Origin: Galeruca laticollis
Lineage: Eukaryota; Arthropoda; Insecta; Coleoptera; Chrysomelidae
Length of the DNA stretch: 64,000 bases
Assembly (NCBI GenBank): GCA_963921935.1
Contig: OY998176.1
Span: forward strand, 86,406,960 to 86,470,959
Direction of reading: 5' to 3'
Shown: positions 1-10,575 of the stretch, one piece after another
Layout of the letters: the number at the start of each line of letters is the position of its first letter
How positions within the stretch are numbered: the stretch's first letter is position 1
Position numbers and translations under genes: made by a program
The notes under the pieces: model-generated
Told to the model about the DNA's origin: nothing
Databases searched by the model: none
The model's input: only the letters and a program-made list of their open reading frames with translations

Positions 1-171
1 CATTATTAAGCATAGCGGAGTAGCGAGAGCGTCGGAACATCTTTTAAGAAAGTAGGGTGTCAGACCATCTAAGCCAGGAGAGGCGTTAGTACGCAGGTTT
101 AGCAAATGCTGTTTGATTTTATCATTTGTGAACAGAATATTGTCAAGTGTGGCGAAGAGACGAGGGGATAT
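1..171 (-). pseudogene. LINE reverse transcriptase fragment (Jockey/CR1-like), cut by window edge
   Basis: Reading the minus strand from about 171 down to 1 gives an open frame that includes LLNLRTNASPGLDGLTPYFL and then KRCSDALATPLCLIM. This matches the N-terminal reverse transcriptase block of non-LTR retrotransposons, where a conserved SPGxDG(I/L)xPxFLK segment precedes the polymerase motifs. The frame runs off the window start, so the catalytic YADD region would lie outside. It resembles the block in the LINE at 35.5-37.9 kb, so both probably belong to the Jockey/CR1 group. The polypyrimidine stretch just upstream on the coding strand suggests truncation there. The family is clear; the exact clade is uncertain. 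Confidence 0.6.
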
Positions 172-247
172 CTTCTTTTTTCTCTCTCTTTCTCCTTTCC
201 ATCTCCTTTTTCTCTCCCACTTTTTCTATTTTTTTCTATTTCTCTGT
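169..247. repeat. polypyrimidine (CT-rich) tract
   Basis: About 80 bases consist almost only of C and T, mostly TCTCTTTCTCC-like words. It is low-complexity sequence beside the LINE fragment. No function is implied. Confidence 0.7.
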
Positions 248-449
248 AGTTGAAGGTTGCCGATATTGGACCTATTTTTAGATTTCTTATTATAGTTTCT
301 AATGATAACTTAAAATTATTCTTTTAACTATTTCGTAGGACCCTTTGGGATGTTGGCTACTTGCAGGAATTTTTTCGGAATTTTGCTTTGAAATCTTTTA
401 TTTTTTATAAACGTTTTAAAAAACCTCTGCAAGTGGTTCAATAAGAGAA

Positions 450-2985
450 ATTGGTTTCCCTAATTGGACCTGCGGGTTCCAAAATTGGACCACGTGATTT
501 ATTGCAATAAGAAATTTGTTTAACGCGTAAGGTAATATAAAATTGTCCTAATTTAAAAAAAAATTTCACAAAAAAAATGAGATTTATTCGAAAACGCTTT
601 TTCTTACTTTGTCAAAATATTCATGTTAAAAAATAAAATAAATGACAAGAAAATTGAAAATCATGCATGCAAAAGACAACTTAAAGTTTTAAAAGTGGGT
701 AACACTAAGAAAATTAACACATTATGATTGGGTTAAACACAATCAAATGAACACGATATCAAAAAGCTTAAAACTGTCAGTCTAATCACCAGCGCAAAAA
801 TCACAAAGAAACTTTTCCTTTGAAGGCACATGATTCATGTACCCAGTCTCTACACTTCAGACATTGGATCATGTCTTCAACGACACATTCTCTACAAAAT
901 TTGCAATACCACTCGCGTTCACTTACTTTTGCCTTCTTAGTAGTACCAAAATCTATCTGAACTTTACGTTTTGCAGTTTTCTTCTTATCTGGAGATGCCT
1001 GTTTAGCAGCTAACTCATCTTTATATGGACTTGCAGTTAGTATCTGTGCCTTCTGGGCCCCTCGAGATGTTTTCTTGGCTTGTTTTACAACTGGACTTCT
1101 TAGGACTTCTTCGATTAATACTGACACACTTTTGGAAGCAGAAGAGGGCCTTTCTTCAGGCTCGGACAGACGCTTAGGCTCCTTAGCTCCTAAACCGTCG
1201 GCATTAAGCGTGGACTTGATGGACCTCTTAGGTGCGGAAGTAGTTGCTGTGACTTGTAACGTCATTAGACGTAGGTTCACGCGAAGTCGATGCTTTAGCT
1301 TCTGAGGAAGTGGACGCATTTACTTTAGAATCATTGGCTTTGGGCTGTGCCGCAGATGAACAAGAGGATGTTTTGGCCTTTGAAGTAGATGCTTTCTCTT
1401 TCTTGATGACACTTAGACCGGAAGTCGACGCAACTACCTGAGATGTAGATTCAAATACGTTACGGTTCAAAGGGGCCACGTAGCGAGCTAGGGGCTCATC
1501 GTCGCTGTCATCAGAATCTGATTCATCTTCAGAATGGTCACTTCTCTCAATGGGTTCATTTCTTGTCAAGACATCCGCAGGAGCAAAATCTACGTCTGAG
1601 AAAACATTTCGATCAACGGGCCAAATTCCAGTTTTCCTGAAACCGTTCATAGCATTTGCCATAACCGCAGCTCTGTGCGACCTGGTATTGCGAGACAGCT
1701 AATCCTGGATGAGACCTTAGCCATTTTTCATTTGCCTAGGTGTAATACAATTCTAGGGGCTTAAAAACCGCCACGTCTAATGGCTGAAGACTGTGGGTCG
1801 TATGGCCAGGGAGTTGTAAGATGATAAAACCATTTTCGCGAGCAAGTTCAATCGCTTCGAGGTTTTTTGAGTGTGTGCTGTGACCGTCCAAAACAAGCAA
1901 AACCTTGCTGTTAACTGATGGTTTTAAACACTTTATACAGTTTTTAAGCCAGATCACAAATATGTGTGTGTTAATGTACCCAGTATCCGAGATTTCCACC
2001 AGACAATCGGGTGGAGCACCAGTCCTCAATTCAGGATTTGCTCGTTTTCTTTCGAAAATAATGATTGGGGCGACAAACTGTCCAGAAGCACTTGCACATA
2101 CAACAAACGTAGTATTGACTCCTCTCTCACCAGTTGCAACTGTCCCGACCTGGCGCTTTCCTTTTGCTGCTAAAATCTTCTGGCACTTTTCTGCCACCGT
2201 CGAAAATTCGGACTCATCCACGTTGAAAATTTGGGCAGATGTCAATTGATTTTCATCTACCGTTCTTTCCAAGATATCGAAAAAATTGTAGACATTTTCG
2301 CGATTAAATCCCTTGCATCGTGCTATGGATGTGGACTCCGGTTATCTGAGTGTGAGGGTAGGATGTCGTCGCATGAATCCGTAGAACCACTTTTTTCCAG
2401 CTAAACATTTTTCTTTGTTGAAAGTATGTTTTATTTGGTTCTTTTCGGCTAGATCGAAAGCGGCTTTGCGCACGTCCTTTATTGTCACTCCGAAGAACAC
2501 TTTTTCCAAATAAAGAATATGATTAGCTAGTGCGTCCTCAAGTTCTTTGGAAAACACGGTTTTTCGTCCAAAGCTTTTAACATCTTTATTGGCAAATTTA
2601 TTTTTGCATTCAAGATGCCTTTTAAATGTCGTTTTTGGAATGTTGAAAACTCGGCATGTTTCATTGAATCCATATTCTTTCGCTTTATAAGCATTTATAG
2701 CTTTTTTCGTATCTTGTAGACACCACTGTCCATGTGGTTCTCTATCTTTTTTCTCATCGGAAGACATCCTAGAAGCAAAAAATTTTGTTAGTTTCCTAAA
2801 TTAGACCAGACATAGGGTCTTTCGCCTTTTTAACAGATCTATTTTTTTAATTGTCAAGAAATATTTCTTGTTTATTTTTTTGTGTATTTAAATTAAAAAC
2901 AAGTGTTTTGTACATTTCTATAATTGGGATCCTTAATTGGACCGGTCTAATTTCGGAAACCACATGGTGGTCCACTTTAGGCAAC
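450..2985. mobile_element. Tigger/pogo-like DNA transposon A (limits approximate)
   Basis: The element surrounds the minus-strand pogo-type transposase at 801-2767. Near the left end lies CCCTAATTGGACC (about 453-465) and near the right end GGTCCACTTTAGG (about 2971-2983), which are imperfect inverted copies. The word ATTGGACC or a close variant recurs near 260, 455, 480 and 2930, like transposase-binding iterons. No clean TA duplication could be fixed, so the ends are estimates. The stretch 250-800 holds only these motifs and AT-rich sequence. Confidence 0.5.
801..2767 (-). pseudogene. pogo/Tigger DDE transposase with C-terminal zinc finger (broken), copy A
   Basis: Cut-and-paste transposase of the pogo/Tigger group. 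The N-terminal piece (2767-2342) starts at an ATG and holds a Psq/CENP-B-type helix-turn-helix (ending GFNETCRVFNIPKTTFKRHL) and the FFGVTIKDVRKAAFDLAEKN region. The next piece (to 1736) carries the catalytic core with aspartates in FNVDESEF, LLVLDGHSTHS and LQPLDVAVFKPLE. A linker containing NAMNGFRKTGIWPVDRNVF follows. The C-terminus has a PHD-like cysteine cluster (WYCKFCRECVVEDMIQCLKC). One in-frame stop near 2342, another at 1736, a frameshift near 1665 and another near 1230-1320 break it. All three core aspartates are still encoded, so decay looks moderate. Confidence 0.85.
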
Positions 2986-2989
2986 CACC

Positions 2990-3074
2990 ACGTGTTTTTA
3001 CAAAACTACACCGTAGAGAAAAAGAAAAAAACAATATAACTAGGTAATAGGAAGAATAAATAAAGAAAAACTTA
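2990..3074. other. short AT-rich spacer
   Basis: A-rich sequence between Tigger A and the head-to-head repeat. No gene or repeat was recognised in it. Confidence 0.4.
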
Positions 3075-3305
3075 CTTGATTTTTTTCTAAAAACCGTTTT
3101 TTCGTGTTGTTGTTGATGGAAAACGTGAAAATAACTCAAAAAAAAATTTCAAAATTCCAACTTTTTTTGGGGTAAACCAATACTTTTCTCGCATATTGAA
3201 AGGTTGGGCGGAAAAGTAAACGTTGGAAATTTGAAATTTTTTTTAGTTATTTTTACGTTTTCCATCAACAACAACACGAAAAAACGGTTTTTAGAAAAAA
3301 ATCCT
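3075..3305. repeat. long imperfect inverted repeat (head-to-head ends of the array element)
   Basis: The left arm (about 3075-3150) and right arm (about 3228-3305) are near-perfect reverse complements. The shared block includes CCATCAACAACAACACGAAA. The ~75-base centre contains CTCGCATATTGAAAGGTTGG and GGGCGGAAAAGT. The same centre sequence, in the opposite orientation, starts array element C near 33650. The arms are therefore best read as two 5' ends of the array element joined head to head. Confidence 0.75.
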
Positions 3306-4138
3306 GTGAGTATGTCGTCGTCGTCGGCCACTTTTCCTTGCATGTCTTATTAGCACGATACAGCCTCCGGAGTGCAATAAGTCACCAATTTTATGATGAA
3401 ACATTGTTAAGGACATTTCACAGATGAACCCTATTGGTTTTCAGTTCACCAGAGCCTGTACAACGGGTGCTATGGTACTTCAAGTGCGACATTTTGTCAT
3501 TTTTTGAGAAATTTCAGTTTGTTAGCACGATACAGCCTCCGGAGTTCAACAAGTCACCAACTTTCTGATTGAATATTATTTAGGACATCTCACTGATGAA
3601 CCCTATTGATTTTCAGCTCACCGGAGCCAATACAACAGGTGATACAGTACTTTAAGTACGATGTTTTTGTAATTTTTGAAGAAGTTTCAGTTTGTTAGCA
3701 CGATACAGCCTCCGGAGTATATACGAGTGATCAATTTTATGATTGGATATTATTCAGAGCATCTCAAAGATGAGTTCTATTGATATTGAGCTCACTAAAG
3801 CCAGTACAACGGGTGCTGTGGTACATGAAGTTCCAAATTTTTGTCATTTTTGGAGAATTTTCAGTTTGTTAGCACGATACGATTGATCAATTTTATGATT
3901 GAGTATTGTTCAAGGTGTCTCACAGATGTACCCTATTGATTTTCAGTTGACTAGAGTGAGTACAGCGGGTCCTATAAATCCAAATATACTAAATTTTTGG
4001 TTATTTTTGGAGAAATTTCGGTTTGTTAGCACGATACATCTCCCGAAGTGTATACAAGTAACAATTTTATGATAGAATATTTTTCAGGGCCACAGATGCG
4101 TGAAAGTTAGTTTTAATCTTTAAAACCGTTTATTTTGA
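3223..4138 (+). repeat. array element copy A: ~173-bp tandem units with a conserved 3' end
   Basis: After a lead-in with GTCGTCGTCGTCGG, a unit is repeated in tandem. The marker TTAGCACGATACAGCCTCCG (or variants) starts near 3350, 3532, 3695, 3868 and 4026, giving spacings of about 158-182 bases. Each unit also carries CAGATGAACCCTATTGATTT and AGCCAGTACAACGGGTGCTA-like words. The array ends with a distinct tail: a degenerate last unit, then TTAGTTTTAATCTTTAAAAC and CGTTTATTTT. The same lead-in (except in copy B), unit and tail recur near 25.4-26.3 kb and 33.6-34.9 kb. I read this as a mobile element carrying an internal satellite, not a simple satellite locus. Confidence 0.8.
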
Positions 4139-4148
4139 ATATTTTATT

Positions 4149-4890
4149 GACGGTGAAATTCTAATCACAGTGACCTCTTATAATGACTTGGGTGTTATCG
4201 TGAGTAGTGAACTATCGTGGTCCGATCATGTGCTCTCAGTATCCAAACGTGCAAATACCAGACTTTACCTTATTAGGAAATGCTTCTCAAAAGTATTCTT
4301 TCAGAGCTTCAGCAAATTGTATGCTACTTACGTCAAGCCTATCCTTGAATACGCTGGCCCAGTCTGGTACCCGGACTTAACTCGTGATAGAACGTTGCTG
4401 GAAAGTGTACAGCGGAAGGCTATCAGAGTTGCTTTTGGACCTGTAAGACCTTCATATGAAGAAATATTATTCATGGCAAATCTTACCACGTTTGAGCTGC
4501 GTAGGTTACGAGGCGATCTTTCGAATTCTTAAATATAATTTTGGTGATCTAAATACAGTTTTCACCCTAAATACGGACACGAGACTTCGAGGACACCAGT
4601 TCAAGTTAAAAAAGAAAAATTTGCGGTTAGATCGAGACATAATTTTTACCAAACAGAATTTTCAATATTTGGAATGGTTTGGACAGTGAAATTGTCTCAG
4701 CAACAAGTGTCAACATATTCAAAAATAGACTAGATCAGTTTAACTTATTTAATAACTTTTAGAGCTTAATCGTAATTTCTTCTTCCTCTTATTTGTTTGT
4801 TCACTACTAGTAGATATTTCTTTTGAAATGTATGGTATAATTGGAGCCACCTCCTCTGCCCTCATCAATTTGTAATAATAATAATATTCA
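4149..4890 (+). pseudogene. LINE 3' end: reverse transcriptase C-terminus plus microsatellite tail
   Basis: The plus-strand frame starting near 4149 encodes the region after the polymerase motifs of a Jockey/CR1-type ORF2. It includes YNDLGVIVSSELSWSDHV, then LYATYVKPILEYAGPVWYPD and NLTTFELRRLRGDL. A one-base slip near 4510-4530 moves the reading into the next frame, which carries IFRILKYNFGDLNTVF and ends near the stop at 4689. The 3' region finishes in AATAATAATAAT at about 4874-4886, a typical short-repeat tail of CR1/L2-like LINEs. The copy is strongly 5'-truncated and abuts the 3' end of array element A. Confidence 0.8.
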
Positions 4891-5856
4891 AGAAGAACTC
4901 ACTTGTCGCAAGACCGCACAGCTAGAATAGGTTACGAATCAAATGCAAGAAATTGCTCAAAAACATTGCATATAATCATAATATAAAAACACTGACATAA
5001 CGTGTCAAATATGTTATATTAAACCTTATATGGAATCGCTTACTTAAGCTAGAGCACCACAAGTATTTGTAGAAAGAAGATAATAAGTAGAGAGGAAGTA
5101 AGGAAATATGCAAAAGAAAAGAGATAAGAGGGAGAGGAAGAGAGACAGAAAAGTATTGATATTATTGACGCTCATCAACATTATTGGCTCGAAGTTAAGA
5201 AAGAAGTAAAGAGAGACAGACCTCCCTCATAATGGAAAAAAAGTGTTTTAAAGTTTGGTTTGATATGATAAAAAAGTGTAATGACCTCATATCACAATTT
5301 CTCAAATTTCAGTTGTATAAACGTATAAACAAAAAGTTCCCTTCATAACATCAATGCACATATAATTTTGGTGAATCTGTATCTGCATTTGGGGACCTAA
5401 AAAACAATAAAGAATGTTTATCCCAGAAGAATTTCCTAACTGTAATAATCCTAGCTTATTTAAAATCCTCCAAAAAAATTTGTTACATATCTTCCCTAAC
5501 CCTACGAGCTCGAGTATGAATTTTCGTCTTTTCTCCCTTCTTTGAAGCCCTTACGCATATTCCGTAACTGGAACTGGAAACGAAATTATTAGATGTTTCC
5601 ATCAGACATAATTCAGTGTTTACTCCCTTTACCCCCGTCTTGAACTTTCCCATACAGAGACGGGTTTTAATAGGAGGTTATGATGAATAAAGTCACAGGA
5701 GTGTCCGAACTGGGAGAAATATTGTAAGGGGGCTTTTTGAGAATATAATAAAAAATGTGTACCGTAGAATTTACTATAAGTGCTCTCCAGTTTGGTTAAA
5801 AATTGTTCAACACTAGTTCCGCTCATGTATAGGCTTGTTTAAGAGCCATAAGTTAT
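4891..5856. other. no gene seen; purine-rich patch
   Basis: No supportable coding sequence. The stretch about 5068-5225 is strongly purine-rich on the plus strand, with many AGAGAGG/GAAAG words. The rest is AT-rich and unremarkable. The 65-codon minus-strand frame near 5.7 kb matches nothing I recognise. Confidence 0.4.
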
Positions 5857-5859
5857 ATA

Positions 5860-6220
5860 CAGGATGTTTCCAAAGTAATCTGAAAGATTGCTGTGGTTGA
5901 GTCGTCTTTCAATTTTAAGACGAAAAGTTCTTATAAACATGTGTGATAAGTCTTGTCGTTGATGAGTTACAGGTCGTTGATTGTTTTTAAGAAACGAGCT
6001 CTGACTGTAAGTAGATTTTGTTTAGAGCATATTTTTGTCCTTAGTGACGCTACTGATTCCCAAAAGTAGTAAAAAAAACATGTTTATTTTTACTGGCCTT
6101 TGGAAAGTTCCTTTATTAAAAACAATTCAACGCCCTGTAACTCATTAACGATAAGAATTTTCACATATGTTTATGAGAACATTTCTTGTTAAAATTAAAT
6201 AACGAATCACCCACAGTAGG
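5860..6220. mobile_element. mariner-type foldback/MITE with long inverted repeats
   Basis: The left arm, about 5889-5992, and the right arm, about 6114-6219, are imperfect reverse complements. They share words such as CGTTGATGAGTTACAG / CTGTAACTCATTAACG. The left terminus reads TACAGGATGTTTCC, a typical start for insect mariner-like MITEs with a TA target. The matching right tip is absent or decayed. There is no coding capacity. Confidence 0.6.
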
Positions 6221-6278
6221 TACATGTACATATATATTTTAATGAAAATATAACCTCAAAAAGTTTTTGTGACTCAAT

Positions 6279-8034
6279 TAGGCAATCCAAACCACGGGAC
6301 TTTTTAGCTGTCAATATGGCGGCGACGGTCAAACATTGGATTCAGTACATTCATCTATGTTTAGAAAGCTGCAGAGTTTTATAGTTATAAAACGGTTTAC
6401 TTTGTATTTTGTGGGGTTTTAAGGTGTTTTGTAGTGTTTGAGAAGGACAATTTTATTTTAAATCATTATTAGTGTAAAATCCAGATGTTGGAGAAACATA
6501 AATAGTTTAGCTAATAGATATATTATGTGTAACATTCTACTACTATTAAATCAGTGTTGTATTTTATTTTTTGTAAATAAATGTAGAACTAAGTTAGCAT
6601 TTCATTAATTGTAAGAAATTATATATGTATTTGGAGTTATGTAACGAGTTTATAAATGATTGTTTTTTGTCGATGTTGTCTTGTGAAATTGTTTCTATGA
6701 CCTTAGGGGTTTTATTTTATAGTTTTTTTTTGTTTTTTGGAAAAATAAACTGAAATATAAGGGTTTGGTTTTTTTGATTGTGCCTAAAGTGTGTGACATT
6801 TAATGCATTAGAAAAACAATTATTTTTTACAGCAAAATATAAATTTTATTTCATTTTGACATGTGTACATTACAATACATATTTCTAATATTAACATGAG
6901 TAGAATCAATGAATTTCAGCCTCATTGTTCAAAGATTTTGATCTTATTGACAAAGCTATGTAAAATATATTACTATAATAACACTTAGTACATAAACGTT
7001 ATACGTATTATGAAGAGACAAGAATTATTACTAATTTAAGTACAAACCAAAATAAAACATTCATTAAATGTTGAGAAATAATAAAAGTTGCAAAGTAATA
7101 TTTACTAAATGTTTAGCTTCAAAACTAAAACATAAATACTTAAGCATCATAGACACCACCGTCTCCTGGAACTGTTGAGGCATTTCATCAATATCCATGA
7201 CCTGTTGACAAAGTAATTAATTATAACAATTTTCAGCAACTATCAATACATAACTTAACATTGCTATTACTAAAAATGAACATTCTTTTTATCAAAATAA
7301 AGTGTGCAAAACATGCTCATCGAGTATCTTTTCTTGACCAGGACGATCAGTTACACATATCCCAATCAACTGGCATTTAGCTCTTGAGACAATTTACATA
7401 AAAAAGGACTACTATTAATTATTTTTTACCTTAGTGTCAGTCAGTTTTGTCCTTTTATCTCTGCGATTCTTTCGGTCAACATCTGCAGCCCTTTTTTTTA
7501 CTTTCTGAGATACATGTCCCATATGTTGAGATGGTACCCAGTCAGGGTGTTCTTTATCTTCGAGGACAGCAAGTTTGCCTAAAATGAGTTAATACCTACT
7601 TGAGTACAAACTACGTAAACTAGGAACTAGTAGAGTTGATATATTTGATAAGAAGCCTACCAGTTATAAAGTGTCTACAGCAAACTTTCTGGTGTTTCAA
7701 TATAGATTCGGTCTGATCGTCTCTCTTTATTGCTGCAATCCATGCCACAGATATCCATGCAGCCCTGCGAAGTTTGGTCAAAACGTTTTTCTTCGTTAGA
7801 AACCTGTGTTTTGTCTCTGAGGGAACAAAACGAAACTTCATCACGATTAGAACGGCTTCCACAACCAACTACTATACATATCGAAAACAAACACTACACT
7901 ATTTAAAAACCACAATAAACAGAAAGAAAATCAATTTAACGTCGGTTAAACAATCACACTCTACAGTAACTTTGTTATTTATTTGACCGTCACCACCATA
8001 TTGAATTTATTTTGACAGGTCGTTAGATTGCCTA
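6279..8034. mobile_element. TIR element carrying a THAP-domain gene
   Basis: The left end TAGGCAATCCAA (from 6279) is matched by GATTGCCTA at the right end (to 8034). The similarity continues inward to a shared TCAATATGGYGGYGACGGTC block. Both ends are flanked by AT, which fits a 2-bp target duplication. About 1.75 kb long, it encodes only the THAP protein at 7064-7890. I saw no catalytic transposase domain. The superfamily is open: P, Kolobok and ISL2EU elements also use THAP domains, and an AT duplication would favour ISL2EU. Confidence 0.6.
7064..7890 (-). CDS. THAP-domain DNA-binding protein, three exons, one frameshift
   Basis: Exon 1 (7890-7661) encodes a zinc-binding THAP domain: the first cysteines in CIVVGCGSRSN, the mid-domain AAWISVAWIAAIKRDDQ, and the closing KVCCRHFITG with the last Cys and His. 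The donor at 7660 (GTAGGC) and acceptor before 7578 (TTTTAG) join G|GC in phase 1. Exon 2 (7578-7430) carries the HPDWVPSQHMGH segment and a lysine/arginine-rich stretch. The donor GTAAAA and the acceptor before 7201 lead to exon 3 (7201-7064), which ends in TAA. A single frameshift near 7825 separates the first cysteines from the rest. Without it the protein would be about 170 residues. It sits alone in a TIR element, so it may be a transposon accessory protein or a captured host THAP gene. Confidence 0.65.
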
Positions 8035-8084
8035 ATAGGGCAAATACCAAATGCGTTCTACAAAAACTTGCCAAAAGAATGAGG

Positions 8085-8536
8085 AATGTATTTAAAACAG
8101 CTCTTTAATACAATTCTCTCACAAGAAAAGATATACCCTCTACATGGACTAACATAAAAATGATTAACTTCCACAAGAAATTCCCAACAAAGGACGCAAA
8201 TATATATTAGTATATTATAGGCAACTACCGCACCATCGTACTACTAAACAATAAGACAAAACTATTCACACAGCTCATTAACAACAGACTGACACATTTT
8301 ACAGTAAACAATGAAATGCAACCTGAATGTCTAGCAGGATTCAGACAAAATAGAAGCTGTGAGAATAATATTTTGTTTTATCAATAAACACAAATAACTA
8401 TATCTACGTTTCCCAGGTAGAAAATTGTTTACTCTATTTGTAGGCTTCAAAAAGACATTTAATTCACTGAATTATGAACTTCTTTGGGGTAAACTATTCA
8501 CTAGTGGGTTAAGCGCTAAAATTATTAGAATACTTA
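8085..8536 (+). pseudogene. LINE reverse transcriptase, 5' half, interrupted by Harbinger 1
   Basis: The plus-strand pieces include NYRTIVLLNNKTKLFTQLIN, then NEMQPECLAGFRQNRSCENN and VGFKKTFNSLNYELLWGKL. These are reverse transcriptase blocks: NYRxI, the AGFRxxRS block, and motif A with a usual F(V)DFEKAFDSVxH. Here motif A reads VGFKKTFNSL, so its catalytic aspartate is lost. Frames change at least once near 8380-8425. Coding stops exactly at the Harbinger insertion (TTA at 8534-8536) and resumes at 11043. Confidence 0.75.
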
Positions 8537-9693
8537 GTGGGCTTTCACACCAAAGTAGCATGCACCGAGCGACTTGCTGCCAGGAAGCAGGAAGGCTTGC
8601 AAGGAACAGTTTAATTTAAAATCTAGAAAAATAAAACGATAACGCGGTGGCTTGCGTATTTATATACAAACATTATTTTGCCATGGCAAAGTGTTTTCAG
8701 GTTTCACGAAGTATGCGCATAACCTATCCCTTAAATCGCTTGCCGTTGTTGGTTGACGTCCGTGAAGCTCTTGTTGTAGGCCCGGTAAGGCATTGTAGAT
8801 AGCGTCAACATCTTGTTCATTGTTAGAATGCAAAAACCTACCATCGTGTTTGTGAACGAAATTATGCAAAGTACAAGCAGCTTTAACAACATGGACACCT
8901 TTTTCTGGATCACAGTCAATTTGCGTTTCGAAAATTCTAAATTTTGAAACCAACATACCAAATGCACACTCAACACTTTTTCTAGCCCTCGAAAGTTTGT
9001 AGTTGAATATTCTTTTAGAGTTAGTTAGGATTCTTCTGGGGTATGGTCGCATAATATTGTTATTAAGCGGGAAGGCTTCATCTCCTACAAAGAACATTGG
9101 AAACGTGGAATTGTTCTCATCATTTGGTAAGCCAGCAGGGGGTGGAATGTTCAATTTATTTTCACGAAGAGCGCGAAGAAAACCGGAAGATTTAACTACA
9201 CGACCATCACTATTTCTTCCATAGTCACAAACACTTATAAAAGTCAATAGACAATCTGCGTCAGCACTTGCCACTAAAACTAATGAAAAATAGACTTTAT
9301 AATTAAAATATGCTGAACCTGATTTTTTAGGGCCCTTAATTCTTATATGTATGTTTCCCATCTAAGGATCCCAAGCAATTTGGCATATACCATAGTTCAT
9401 AGTATCTCTTTCCACTGCTCTATTGTAGGTAATGCCATATATTGTGGTTGGAGGGCTATCCACAATTTCTGAGTAGTATCGGCAATAATGCTACTTATCG
9501 TTGAAATTCTTCGATAAAATTCAATGTGCAGCGCCGTAAACGACATAACAGTTGCTAGAAACCTAAAAAAGAAGCAGAAAAAATAATTAATAAATTGAAA
9601 TGTTTATATTATGTACAATAATAGTACCTATACTCTTAATTAGAACGTCAAAATTCCAATAACATAAATTTACACACACACTTTTTGTTTTAG

Positions 9694-10426
9694 CTTCTGA
9701 ATGCAAAAAAAATGGAAAATACTACAAGGTAGTCTCACAAGATATATAAAACAGTGTACTGGAAAAAGTGGAGATTCAGCTAAATCAAAAAAGAAATATT
9801 ATTTATGGGATGTAATGCAATTCGTGGTACCGTTCACGAAATCAAGACCCCAATCGGGCAATTTGCCTATTGAGAGAGCGATGAAGAGGTAATGCTTGAA
9901 ACTGACCAGAACAGTATAGACGATGATGCCAATGAGTCAAGAGCTACCGTTCCTGAAGCACACCACCCTGATGATCATCCGTAAGCAGATTTACTGGATA
10001 CTAATTTCTCGCGTACACCGTCACGTACATCGAGTAGACAACAAAAAGGAAGGCTTCGCCAAAAACTCCAGTGGATGAAATGGAGCATGCTGTCGTCAAT
10101 TACCTTTTTCAAAAAAGTGCGCCACAATCTGAAAACCCAGACTTTGATTTTTTAAAAGCAATCTCCCCGATAATGCTACTTTAAACGCATCGGAGAAACT
10201 AAGAATCAAGGTAATAGTACTGCAGACATTAGACGATATGTTGCAAAACAATACTACATCAACATCAGCGAGTGCTTCCACTTCTGTGTCTAATTATGAC
10301 AGGCAAAATACGACGCACATATATAGCAACATTCACGCTGGCCAATTTACTCCGTTTCCCCCCGATGGAAGCATACTCGTCAACGAAGGTTACTATCCAC
10401 CAAATTATTCTCGATATGAGGGTTAA
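9694..10426 (+). pseudogene. MADF/BESS DNA-binding partner protein of Harbinger 1 (N-terminus missing)
   Basis: A good acceptor (TTTTGTTTTAG at 9693) opens an exon reading SECKKKWKILQGSLTRYIKQ, then KKKYYLWDVMQFVVPF. This is the second half of a MADF domain, a trihelix Myb-related fold. After frame changes near 9890 and 10160 comes a BESS-like motif, seen as ENPDF(D)F..ISP..ATLNASEKLRIKVIVLQT. The serine/threonine-rich C-terminus ends in SRYEG and a stop at about 10426. The first MADF helix is not present upstream. In this superfamily such Myb-like proteins help the nuclease bind the TIRs. The whole frame lies antisense within the nuclease intron. Confidence 0.7.
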
Positions 10427-10575
10427 AATACACCTCAAACATTCACTGCCTCGTCGTTGACCGAATAACGATTTTATGGTTTATATATATTATTCTCGAT
10501 ATGAGGGTTAAAATACACCTCAAACATTCACTGCCTCGTCGTTGACCGAATAACGATTTTATGGTTTATATATAT
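10406..10575. repeat. exact 85-bp tandem duplication
   Basis: Bases 10406-10490 and 10491-10575 are identical as far as I can read, both starting TATTCTCGATATGAGGG and ending in TTTATATATAT. The duplication begins inside the last codons of the MADF/BESS frame. Confidence 0.9.

Noticed and set aside
3350..4138. CRISPR-like array (regular repeats)
   Set aside because: The repeat unit is ~173 bp with no short direct repeats separated by unique spacers, and the genome is eukaryotic.
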